A DNA stretch of 19,389 bases from Alphaproteobacteria bacterium (GTDB lineage: Bacteria; Pseudomonadota; Alphaproteobacteria; Rs-D84): NCBI GenBank assembly GCA_029051085.1, contig JAIDLK010000010.1:1-19389 (forward strand), read 5' to 3'. The position numbers and the translations under genes were made by a program. Position 1 is the stretch's first letter, and each line of letters starts with the position of its first letter. This document shows positions 6,747 to 14,021 of the stretch, in pieces. The notes beneath the pieces were generated by a model, which made no database searches, had not been told where the DNA came from, and worked only from the letters and a program-made list of their open reading frames with translations.

Positions 6747-7796
6747 TTATTTTGTCAGTTTATTTTCTTTCAGCCACTTATTTAATAAATCCGCCAGTTG
6801 TGCGTTATTTAAATCCTGCATCAGAAAGTGTGTATTTCCATGTATTCCGATTTTGGGCAGCTCTATAAGTGTTGCATTTCCTCCGTTTGTATTTATTGCA
6901 TCGGCGAATTTGCGTGCCATCGCCAATCTTACGCGCCAATTTTCATCACCCAGTTTATCCGATACGATATCAGGGATATAGTCGCCAAAATACATAACGA
7001 TTGGAATTTTAGTAAGTTTCATAAACTGTTCGCGCGGCACACCCACGGGTGCAACCCCTCCGGTTAGGCCATCTATTTTATCCGGCATATCGTCATCCGG
7101 GAATACAAAGCCGCCGGGTTCATATGCGGCAACACCACGAACGGCATCGCTGTTCATCGCCGCTATCCATCCCGGCATACCACCGGCAGAATGGGTTACC
7201 AGTATGCTGTTGCCGACCTTGTTTGCTATTTCCGTTGCTGCGTCGGCATCCAACGTATGATTGCTTAAATCAGGGGTCATTTGCCGAAAGAACTGGGATA
7301 AATATTCCGCATCCATCGGAAACTGTACGCCTGGATTGTAATCAGGCCATACACCGATGCGCCATATGTCAAACCAGAACATTTCATCCGCCACTGGTTT
7401 GGTTGTTGTGGTCGCTGTGGTGCGGCCTGCGCGACCACGTCCAGGCAGGTCAACAATATATATAGGCCAACGTTTTTCCAACATCAATGTCGCAAATCCG
7501 GGGCGTCCGTCTGGGGTCATTTGCCATACGACGCCGTCTCCGCCAAAACCATGAATAAATATCAGCGAATTTTTCCGTGCACGTACTGGAATCTGATAGT
7601 CAACAAAGGCATGGTCGGCGCGATAAGATTGTCCGGTCTCAATCTGCTCGCTCCAACCGACGAATTTCGCATTGTCATAAACACCGGGCCTTTGCAGCAT
7701 TGTTCCGCCAACGGTAAATGCGCCTTGTTCTTTGATAACTACCGGCGTCCCGGCAGTAACCAATGACAGCAACCAAATTAGTAAACTTTGAAACAT
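6747..7796 (-). CDS. Exported alpha/beta-fold serine hydrolase
   Basis: A 349-residue hydrolase, last gene of the operon. A signal peptide (MFQSLLIWLLSLVTAG) points to the periplasm. The fold is shown by the oxyanion strand-loop LIFIHGFGGDG (residues 78-88), IYIVDLPGRGRAG (112-124), and the nucleophile elbow VTHSAGGMPGW with Ser203. Next comes AAYEPGG (Glu226), in the position where related enzymes carry the acid, and a C-terminal IGIHGNTHF with the likely catalytic His. This resembles carboxylesterase-like alpha/beta hydrolases whose substrates are mostly unknown, so an ester or lactone is a guess. The ribosome binding site AAGGGATAAA overlaps the stop of the preceding gene (10-nt gap), showing co-transcription with the two upstream genes. 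Confidence 0.85.
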   Translation of the reverse strand: MFQSLLIWLLSLVTAGTPVVIKEQGAFTVGGTMLQRPGVYDNAKFVGWSEQIETGQSYRADHAFVDYQIPVRARKNSLIFIHGFGGDGVVWQMTPDGRPGFATLMLEKRWPIYIVDLPGRGRAGRTTATTTTKPVADEMFWFDIWRIGVWPDYNPGVQFPMDAEYLSQFFRQMTPDLSNHTLDADAATEIANKVGNSILVTHSAGGMPGWIAAMNSDAVRGVAAYEPGGFVFPDDDMPDKIDGLTGGVAPVGVPREQFMKLTKIPIVMYFGDYIPDIVSDKLGDENWRVRLAMARKFADAINTNGGNATLIELPKIGIHGNTHFLMQDLNNAQLADLLNKWLKENKLTK

Positions 7797-7806
7797 TTTT
7801 TATCCC

Positions 7807-8856
7807 TTATTTAAGATTTTTATTAAAGAATTCGGTAAGTTTTGCCGCTTCTACGTCCACAAATTCTGGAACATAGTATGTCTGAATATGCGTTGCGCCC
7901 GGTACCAAGAAAAGTTCTTTGTCCGTTGTACCGTTTGCGCGTTCAAATGCATCACGTGTCATATACAGCGAGTCCGCTTTGTCACCCGCAATCATCAGTA
8001 GTGGTGCATTGATTAAATCAACATGATCTTCAACATCAAATGTCATCAAGTCCATCAGGCTGCTTTCTGTATATTCAAACGTTGAATTTGGATGAGCATG
8101 TGTATGACCATAATATATGCCTCCTTCGCGGTACAGGTCATATGGCAACTTTTCCAGCGCATCCATATCAAAGTTCATTTGACCAACCAACTTTGCCGGT
8201 TCGCCGGCTGCTTCGGCGGCGCGGGCGGCCGCTGCGTTTTTTAAGCGTTCTTGGACTGTGTCAATGGCGCTGTCTTGATATCCATTTCGGCGTACGCGAC
8301 CAGAATTAAACATGCTAAGTGTTGCGATTGCTTTCAGGCGCTTGTCAGATTCCGCTGCGGCCAATGTATACCCGCCGCCCCCGCAAATCCCCAGTGCACC
8401 GATACGCGCGGAATCAACACCGGGATACATTGAAATATAATCCGCCATGCCATGGATATCTTCAATTCTGTTGGCGGGTTTGTCAGTATGGCGGGGCATT
8501 CCGCCCGATGCGCCCTGATACGATGCGTCGGCCGCAATTGTTACAAAACCCTGCTCGGCCAAACGTTCCGCAAACAGACCGGCAACCTGTTCCTTTACAC
8601 CGCCATTTGGGTGCGCAACAATAATTGCCGGATACTTTTTTGAAGAATCAAAATTTGCCGGAGTGTAAACATTGGCTGCGATATCAATTCCATTTAACTT
8701 ATATGATACAGGGTGGATATTTACCGCATGTGCAATATTTTCCGTAATCGCGCCATTATATACCAATCCCCATGGATTTGAGTTTTCTTGCGTATCGCAT
8801 CCGGCAACCCCGGTCAGCATTGCCGCGCCAACAATTGGTGCAATAATCTTTTTCAT
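7807..8856 (-). CDS. Dienelactone-hydrolase-like alpha/beta hydrolase, lipoprotein
   Basis: A 349-residue alpha/beta hydrolase of the dienelactone hydrolase/YcjY type. The N-terminus is a lipoprotein signal with lipobox VAGC (Cys20). Asp at +2 would retain it in the inner membrane by the enterobacterial Lol rule. Core motifs are YPAIIVAHPNGG (residues 75-86), GFVTIAAD-SYQG (103-115) and the nucleophile elbow ALGICGGGG, with Cys158 instead of Ser, as in dienelactone hydrolase. The acid is likely Asp292 or Asp295 in IAGDKADS, and His323 sits in PGATHIQTYY. The ATG at 8856 was chosen for its AAAGGAG site and the lipoprotein signal; the frame is open 25 codons further but that would bury the signal. 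It lies 22 nt after the CMD-cupin gene. The reaction is unknown; cleavage of lactones or small esters is plausible. Confidence 0.85.
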   Translation of the reverse strand: MKKIIAPIVGAAMLTGVAGCDTQENSNPWGLVYNGAITENIAHAVNIHPVSYKLNGIDIAANVYTPANFDSSKKYPAIIVAHPNGGVKEQVAGLFAERLAEQGFVTIAADASYQGASGGMPRHTDKPANRIEDIHGMADYISMYPGVDSARIGALGICGGGGYTLAAAESDKRLKAIATLSMFNSGRVRRNGYQDSAIDTVQERLKNAAAARAAEAAGEPAKLVGQMNFDMDALEKLPYDLYREGGIYYGHTHAHPNSTFEYTESSLMDLMTFDVEDHVDLINAPLLMIAGDKADSLYMTRDAFERANGTTDKELFLVPGATHIQTYYVPEFVDVEAAKLTEFFNKNLK

Positions 8857-8878
8857 GATATTTCTCCTTTGTATGTTT

Positions 8879-9928
8879 TTATTTAAGTTTGTTGTATTCT
8901 TCGTCTGATACCGGCTCCAGCCATTCGGCATGATTATTTTTTCCCGGAACCTCTATTGCGATATGCGTAAACCAGCTGTCTGGCGCCGCACCATGCCAAT
9001 GTTTTTGGCCGGCGGGAATATTCACCACGTCACCAGGGCGCAATTCGCGCGGCTTTTCGCCCCATGCCTGATAATAACCGCGTCCCGTGGTTGCCAGCAG
9101 AATTTGGCCGCCGCCGTGATGCACATGCCAATTGTTACGAACGCCCGGCTCAAACGTTACATTAAATACGCCCATTTGCTCTGTTGTAATCGGTGCTAGA
9201 TAACTTGGGCCGGAAAAGTATCGGGCATTGGCATCGTTTGGTGCCCCCAAGCCGAACAAAATATCATGGGGTGTATGCGCAATCGCCAAGATTTCTGCGA
9301 TTTGCTTATCGGTAACACCAATGTTTTTTGCAATTCCGATATGGCCGGCCAACTGGCCTTCTGTGCCGCTCATTGTGGCCAATGCCGCCACAGTTGCGAT
9401 TTCTCGTTCCTGTGGGGTTAATACGCCGCGTGCGAATATGTCGGCAAACAGATGCTCTTTCAGAAATGTGTCTATTGTCGGCACAAATTTGGCATAAGGT
9501 GCATTAAACGGTTGACCAGTAAGCTGTTCGCGTGTCTCGCGGCCGATTTTTTCACGGTCTGCATCCGCGGGCAGGGCGTTTGGCTCAATGCCTGCGGTAT
9601 CATGAATGCCATGCGCTTCGCGTTCATGCACAACATTCATAAAATTGGTAATTGCATTCAGGCTGCGCGGAAATCCGCAGTAAGCATACATTTGAACCAG
9701 TTCTTCTTTGATTTCGCTTATTGTCAGTCCATCATCCAGTCCTTGATTTAATGCCGCGGTCAATCCCGCCATATCGCCGGCCGCCGTACGACTGGCAATA
9801 ATTGCAATATTCTGCTCTTTTGTGTTTAAGCTTTGCTTTGCCATTGATTTCCCTCCTGTGAAAGTAACCGCCACGGCGGCTGCGCACAGCAATCCTGCAC
9901 CGCCCAGAACCAATTTTTTGTAATTCAT
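8879..9928 (-). CDS. Exported carboxymuconolactone-decarboxylase-like/cupin fusion protein
   Basis: A 349-residue fusion, first gene of the operon. Residues 1-30 form a Sec-type signal (KK, then LVLGGAGLLCAAAVAV). Two carboxymuconolactone decarboxylase-like regions follow, about 36-110 (including MYAYCGFPRSLNAI) and 160-225 (EREIATVAALATMSGTEGQL). A C-terminal cupin (about 250-330) has WHVHHGGGQ with His268 and His270, then GDVVNIPAGQKHWHG with His310, the expected metal ligands, although the usual Glu is Gln275. The AhpD-like CxxC is absent; Cys84 is the only Cys in the first region. CMD-cupin fusions are known in bacteria, usually near hydrolases or oxidoreductases, but their chemistry is poorly defined. 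Export of this one is notable. Start set by GGGAGAAAAATG. Expression depends on the MerR-type promoter upstream. Confidence 0.85.
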   Translation of the reverse strand: MNYKKLVLGGAGLLCAAAVAVTFTGGKSMAKQSLNTKEQNIAIIASRTAAGDMAGLTAALNQGLDDGLTISEIKEELVQMYAYCGFPRSLNAITNFMNVVHEREAHGIHDTAGIEPNALPADADREKIGRETREQLTGQPFNAPYAKFVPTIDTFLKEHLFADIFARGVLTPQEREIATVAALATMSGTEGQLAGHIGIAKNIGVTDKQIAEILAIAHTPHDILFGLGAPNDANARYFSGPSYLAPITTEQMGVFNVTFEPGVRNNWHVHHGGGQILLATTGRGYYQAWGEKPRELRPGDVVNIPAGQKHWHGAAPDSWFTHIAIEVPGKNNHAEWLEPVSDEEYNKLK

Positions 9929-9959
9929 TTTTCTCCCTTTTATTTGGATTACGTACATA

Positions 9960-9990
9960 ACTATAAATCTTAGAGTTAACTCCAGCGCAA
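9960..9990 (-). promoter_or_regulatory. MerR/NmlR-type promoter with 19-bp spacer and GAGTTAACTC dyad
   Basis: On the minus strand TTGCGC (9990-9985) and TATAGT (9965-9960) are separated by 19 bp. This is too long for normal activity and is the hallmark of promoters that MerR-family activators realign by DNA twisting. Between them lies the perfect palindrome GAGTTAACTC (9973-9982), extended imperfectly to an 18-bp site resembling the CTT-x-GAG-N4-CTC-x-AAG operators of MerR-family regulators. The regulator itself is not in the window. Leader ~25 nt. Confidence 0.8.
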
Positions 9991-10032
9991 GGACTTTTTT
10001 TATAAATATTTTCATACAAAATAATTTTATTC

Positions 10033-10061
10033 TTGCAAACGGGAATAAAAAGCCATATAAT
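10033..10061 (+). promoter_or_regulatory. tRNA-Gln promoter (TTGCAA-17-TATAAT)
   Basis: TTGCAA at 10033-10038 and TATAAT at 10056-10061, spacer 17 bp, placed 10 nt before the mature tRNA end. It is one of the strongest promoters in the window. Confidence 0.85.
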
Positions 10062-10071
10062 CGGCAACGCT

Positions 10072-10145
10072 TGGGGCATAGTTTAACGGTAGAACTCCGG
10101 ACTCTGACTCCGTCAGTGTTGGTTCGAATCCAGCTGCCCCAACCA
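10072..10145 (+). tRNA. tRNA-Gln (anticodon CTG)
   Basis: A 74-nt tRNA with encoded CCA. The acceptor stem TGGGGCA pairs perfectly with TGCCCCA (10135-10141), followed by discriminator A and CCA. The D-stem is GTTT/GAAC. The anticodon stem CCGGA/TCCGT has a C-T mismatch at its outer pair (10097 with 10113). The anticodon loop CTCTGAC has CTG at 10104-10106, reading CAG. The T-arm is GTTGG/CCAGC with TTCGAAT. The weak first pair (T-A) is typical of tRNA-Gln. Confidence 0.95.
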
Positions 10146-10152
10146 AGAATTC

Positions 10153-10181
10153 AACCCGCCGACGGCGGGTTTTGTTTTTTT
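10153..10181 (+). terminator. Terminator of tRNA-Gln
   Basis: Stem AACCCGCC/GGCGGGTT with loop GAC is followed by TTGTTTTTTT. It lies just 7 nt after the CCA end. Confidence 0.9.
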
Positions 10182-10188
10182 GCTATCT

Positions 10189-10216
10189 TTGTCCATATTC
10201 TTTGTGCCACTATAGA
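10189..10216 (+). promoter_or_regulatory. Promoter of the P-type ATPase gene (TTGTCC-16-TATAGA)
   Basis: TTGTCC at 10189-10194 and TATAGA at 10211-10216, 16 bp apart, lie after the tRNA terminator. They precede the AGGAAAGG ribosome binding site of the ATPase by ~18 nt. Confidence 0.5.
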
Positions 10217-10246
10217 TGTGCATATATAAATACAGGAAAGGAAAAA

Positions 10247-12853
10247 ATGAAATTCAATGGGTTAACCGCTACCCAGGTAACGGCCAGTCGCAACAAGCAC
10301 GGTGCAAACATAATTCCGGCCCCCGCGCCGAAATCCGCATGGCATTTCTTTGTGGAAATCTTTCGCGACAAGATAAATCTTATTTTGTTAATAATGCTGC
10401 TGCTGTTTGTCGGTCTGTCCATGGCGGGCGTCGGCGACATGTACGAGGCGATTGGCATCGGCGCGGTTTTGGTTATCATATCTGTAATCGGGGTGCGCAC
10501 ACAACTGCGGGCCCAGAAAAGTGCGCGTGACCTGCAGATGGCCGTTAATCTGCATTATTGTAACGTTTTGCGTGGTGGCAAAATACAAAAAATAAAAAGC
10601 ACGGATGTTGTGGTCGGTGATATTGTGCAAATCACCGCCGGCCAGGCATTGTGTGCCGATGGATATTTAATAGATGGCGCAATCGCCGTAAACAATTCCA
10701 TACTGAATGGGGAATCCGATGACTGTGAAAAAAGCCCAGTCCCCGGATTTATATATAACCCCAAACAACACGTCACTGCCGAAGATTATATCGACCAAAA
10801 CAGTGTTTTTGCCGGCACCACTGTACAGAGCGGTGCGGGATTGATGCGTGTAACGCATGTTGGCGTGCAAACCCAGAACGCTCAGATTCTTGGCAGTCTG
10901 AATGGCATAGAAACGCTAAAAACATCTCTGCAGATACAGCTGGACAATTTAGCGGCGCGTATTGGAAAAATCGGCTCGGTCTCTGCGGTGGCGATATTCG
11001 CAGTATTGATATTAACGCAGTATTTGGCCGGGAGTTTTGCCGGGAATATCAATGATATTCGTGTGGTATTAGGCGATTTAACCGTGGCGCTGACCATATT
11101 TGTGGCTGCGGTCCCCGAAGGGTTGCCGTTCATCATCAGTATAATTATCAGTCGCAATGCCGCTCAGATGGCCCGGAATCATATCCTGCCAAAAAATCCG
11201 CAAAAGATTCCGGCGGCGGGTAACCTGCACATAATATGCACGGATAAAACGGGAACGTTAACCCGTGGTTGCCTGTCGGTAACAGAAAATTTCTTGGGGG
11301 ATGATACGGTATTGGAGCGCGATGCGGCGACGTGGGATATGTATGCGCACAGCGCTGTATTGAATAATGGCGCCGTATATGATGCGGCTGGCAACCCTGT
11401 CGGCGGAAACAGTACCGACCGCGCCATACTGGCATCGGTGCCGGCGGATGTCGCACATGGTATAATGCTGCGATTTGCAATAATGCGCCATGTACCGTTC
11501 AACAGCGCAACCAAATTTTCCAAAACAGTCGTGCGTGATACGGCGACCGAAACAGAAAAAACGTTCGTTCGTGGCGCCACAGAAATTATTCTGAAACACT
11601 GTACACACTACATGGACCGTAATGGTAAAAGACATCTGTTAAAATATGGTGTAACAGATAAAATACAGAAACGTATTGCCGCAAAGTCGCTGCGTATGGT
11701 TGCTGCCGCATATATCGACGGGGATAACAATGATGACGATATTCCGGGAAATATGACACTGATTGCCATTATCGCAATGCGGGATGAATTGCGCCCCGGT
11801 GTCACAGATGCAATTGGCATGCTGGGGTGTGCGGGAATTCAGACAATTATGATAACCGGTGACAATCCGGATACTGCGCGCGCCATTGCGGCCGACTGTG
11901 GAATAATTACCAACCGTCATGATATCGTAATAACCGCAACCGAAATGGACGGGCGTACCGACGAATGGCTGGCAAATCATCTGGACAGGATAAAGGTTAT
12001 TGCGCGCGCAACACCGGGCACCAAGCTGCGCGTGGTCTCTGTGGCACAGTCCATGAATAAAAGCATCGGCATGTGCGGTGACGGAACGAACGACGCGCCG
12101 GCGTTGCGCCGTGCGGACGTAGGTTTTGCAATGGGGGACGGGACCGATGTCGCCAAAGAGGCCGGCGATATAATCATCACGGACAACAATTTTGTATCGG
12201 TTGCCAAATGCGTGCTTGTCGGGCGCACATTCCTGCATAATGTTGTCAGCTTTCTGCGGTTCCAGTTGCCGATAAATTTCTCTTTGGTGGCGCTGTGTAT
12301 TGCGTTCCCGTTAATAATCGGGGGCGAGGCTTTAACCGCGGTCCAGATACTGATAATCAATATTGTAATGGACAGTCTAAATTCGCTTTCCTTTGGGGGC
12401 GAGGCTCCTCGTGACGAATATATGTGCCATCCGGCCCCGCCAAAGGATGCGGCACTGTTGTCGCGGCACGTTATCGGGGATGTCGTCATATCTACACTTA
12501 TATTTATCGGCATTTTTGCAGTGATAATGACGCCGCCGGTGCGTGCAATATTTGCCACGCCGGCGCAATACAATGCGGCCAGATTCATGCTGTTGGTTAT
12601 AATGTCAATATTGAATGGGTTTAATATTCGGGTTGACGGATACAACCTGTTGTCGGGATTGCGTCAAAATCCGATGTTCCTGTATGTGGCGGTCGGCGTT
12701 ATCAGTGGTGCGGTGCTGCTGGTCTCGTTCGGTGGTGCTGCTGTGGGTGTGGCGCCGCTGGGGGCGCTTCAGTGGGGGATTGTATTCGGTTTGGGGATGA
12801 TGGTTTTACCGTTAGATATGCTGCGCAAAAGATTATTGCGTCGACGTCGGTAA
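10247..12853 (+). CDS. Calcium-transporting P-type ATPase, PMCA-like (P2B)
   Basis: An 868-residue ion pump. It has an N-terminal cation-ATPase domain, and M1-M2 about residues 42-85. The actuator domain carries NGES at 154-157 in place of the common TGES. M4 has PEGLP (290-294), as in Ca2+ pumps. The phosphorylation site is DKTGTLT (Asp333), TGDNP is at 537-541, and GDGTND is at 611-616. In M6, NIVMD (Asn705, Asp709) matches the single-site Ca2+ coordination of plasma-membrane Ca2+ ATPases. It should export Ca2+ from the cytoplasm in exchange for protons; substrate identity is inferred from M4/M6 motifs. The ATG at 10247 is set by AGGAAAGG; the frame is open back to 10172 but that stretch covers the tRNA terminator and promoter. 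The C-terminus ends in an Arg/Lys cluster. Monocistronic. Confidence 0.92.
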   Translation: MKFNGLTATQVTASRNKHGANIIPAPAPKSAWHFFVEIFRDKINLILLIMLLLFVGLSMAGVGDMYEAIGIGAVLVIISVIGVRTQLRAQKSARDLQMAVNLHYCNVLRGGKIQKIKSTDVVVGDIVQITAGQALCADGYLIDGAIAVNNSILNGESDDCEKSPVPGFIYNPKQHVTAEDYIDQNSVFAGTTVQSGAGLMRVTHVGVQTQNAQILGSLNGIETLKTSLQIQLDNLAARIGKIGSVSAVAIFAVLILTQYLAGSFAGNINDIRVVLGDLTVALTIFVAAVPEGLPFIISIIISRNAAQMARNHILPKNPQKIPAAGNLHIICTDKTGTLTRGCLSVTENFLGDDTVLERDAATWDMYAHSAVLNNGAVYDAAGNPVGGNSTDRAILASVPADVAHGIMLRFAIMRHVPFNSATKFSKTVVRDTATETEKTFVRGATEIILKHCTHYMDRNGKRHLLKYGVTDKIQKRIAAKSLRMVAAAYIDGDNNDDDIPGNMTLIAIIAMRDELRPGVTDAIGMLGCAGIQTIMITGDNPDTARAIAADCGIITNRHDIVITATEMDGRTDEWLANHLDRIKVIARATPGTKLRVVSVAQSMNKSIGMCGDGTNDAPALRRADVGFAMGDGTDVAKEAGDIIITDNNFVSVAKCVLVGRTFLHNVVSFLRFQLPINFSLVALCIAFPLIIGGEALTAVQILIINIVMDSLNSLSFGGEAPRDEYMCHPAPPKDAALLSRHVIGDVVISTLIFIGIFAVIMTPPVRAIFATPAQYNAARFMLLVIMSILNGFNIRVDGYNLLSGLRQNPMFLYVAVGVISGAVLLVSFGGAAVGVAPLGALQWGIVFGLGMMVLPLDMLRKRLLRRRR

Positions 12854-12894
12854 TTGGCATATCCTTCCTATATACTTTGGATATGTCGCTGCGC

Positions 12895-12900
12895 CATAAT
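12895..12900 (+). promoter_or_regulatory. Possible -10 element of the choloylglycine hydrolase gene
   Basis: CATAAT ends 6 nt before the ATG at 12907. No convincing -35 is seen, and TATACT at 12871 is an alternative. No spaced Shine-Dalgarno sequence exists (AAGG ends 1 nt before the ATG), so a leaderless message is suggested. Confidence 0.35.
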
Positions 12901-12906
12901 TAAGGC

Positions 12907-13992
12907 ATGTCCACGAAAAAAATACTTCCTGCGCTGCTGTTGGGACTTTCCCTGATGCATGCGAACAGGGCTGATGCCTGTACAGGTATCACCCTGAAAT
13001 CCGATGACGGTTCAACCGTTGTCGCCCGTACAATTGACTGGAGCGGTTCGAAAATGAACAACATATATGTTGTTTCACCGCGTAACCGTACCGTTCGTGC
13101 AATCACACCGGACGGGGCCGATACCGGACTGGAGTTTACATCAAAGTACGGTTATGTCGGTCTGGGGATGGAGCAGTCGGAATTTGTTGTTGACGGCATG
13201 AACGAAGCAGGTTTGTCTGCGGCATTGTTTTACTTTCCGAACTATGGGGAATATCAGTCTTTTAACCGCGAGTATGCAGATTCTACAATCGGCGACCTTG
13301 AGCTGGTTTCTTGGATTTTATCCAGCTTTTCAACCATTGATGAGGTTCAGGATGCTATAAAGAACGTGCGTATTGTTCATATTTATCCGGATGCATTGAC
13401 TGTTCACTGGCGTATAACCGAGGCGTCCGGGCGTCAAGTTATATTGGAGATAGAAAACGGCATTCCTCGTTTTTATGAAAGTGAAATCGGTGTTTTGACA
13501 AATGCCCCCGGATATCAGTGGCAGATAACAAATCTAAACAACTATGTAAACTTGGAGCCGGGCAGTGCAGGGCCGACAAAACTGGGGGCTTTGACACTAC
13601 AGGCGTTTGGTGCAGGCAGTGGGTTTCTTGGGTTGCCGGGCGATTATACGCCCCCGTCGCGATTTGTTCGCGCCGCATTTTTGTCATCGTTTAATATTCC
13701 TTTAAAGACGGGATATGATGCATCAATGCATGCATTCCATATTTTAAATAATTTTGATGTGCCATTGGCGGTTCAGTACAGTCGCGGTGCAAAACTGCCG
13801 GATATGCCGTCTGCGACCCAGTGGACAATTGCCACCGACATGCGTGCACGCATGATATACTATCGCACGATGTATAACAGCGTAATCCGTTCTATAAACA
13901 TGAACGATATCGATTTCGAGAATATAGAGTTCCAGTGGCATCCGCTGGACACTGTCCAGCGCGAAACGATAATTCCTGTGACAGTACAATAA
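12907..13992 (+). CDS. Secreted choloylglycine hydrolase/penicillin V acylase family protein
   Basis: A 361-residue Ntn hydrolase of the linear-amide C-N hydrolase family. The signal peptide (STKKILPALLLGLSLMHA) would be cut at ADA|C, exposing Cys25 as N-terminal nucleophile, so maturation and export are one step. All family catalytic positions appear: Cys25, Arg41 and Asp44 (ARTIDW), Asn99 (GMNEAG), Asn199 (LTNAP) and Arg252 (PPSRFVRAAF). Spacing matches bile salt hydrolase Cys2/Arg18/Asp21/Asn175/Arg228. Members hydrolyse conjugated bile salts, penicillin V or N-acyl homoserine lactones. Periplasmic Gram-negative members often prefer penicillin V or acyl-homoserine lactones, so bile salt hydrolysis should not be assumed. 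It stands alone between its own weak start region and a bidirectional terminator. Confidence 0.93.
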   Translation: MSTKKILPALLLGLSLMHANRADACTGITLKSDDGSTVVARTIDWSGSKMNNIYVVSPRNRTVRAITPDGADTGLEFTSKYGYVGLGMEQSEFVVDGMNEAGLSAALFYFPNYGEYQSFNREYADSTIGDLELVSWILSSFSTIDEVQDAIKNVRIVHIYPDALTVHWRITEASGRQVILEIENGIPRFYESEIGVLTNAPGYQWQITNLNNYVNLEPGSAGPTKLGALTLQAFGAGSGFLGLPGDYTPPSRFVRAAFLSSFNIPLKTGYDASMHAFHILNNFDVPLAVQYSRGAKLPDMPSATQWTIATDMRARMIYYRTMYNSVIRSINMNDIDFENIEFQWHPLDTVQRETIIPVTVQ

Positions 13993-14018
13993 AAACGGGG
14001 GGGCTTGCCCCCGTTTTT
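13991..14018. terminator. Bidirectional terminator between choloylglycine hydrolase and M23 genes
   Basis: An A5-CGGGGG arm (13991-14001) pairs with CCCCCG-T5 (14008-14018), loop GGCTTG. It begins inside the TAA stop of the hydrolase gene and lies 3 nt from the M23 stop codon. Confidence 0.9.
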
Positions 14019-14021
14019 ATA

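Noticed and set aside
6747..9928. Three consecutive genes are each exactly 1050 bp (349 residues), suggesting tandem duplication.
   Set aside because: The three proteins have different folds or nucleophile motifs (CMD-cupin, GICGGGG hydrolase, THSAGG hydrolase) and no alignable sequence; the equal length is coincidence.
10172..10246. N-terminal extension of the Ca2+ ATPase from an upstream start.
   Set aside because: It would begin in the tRNA terminator and cover the promoter; the ATG at 10247 has a strong ribosome binding site and the normal family N-terminus.
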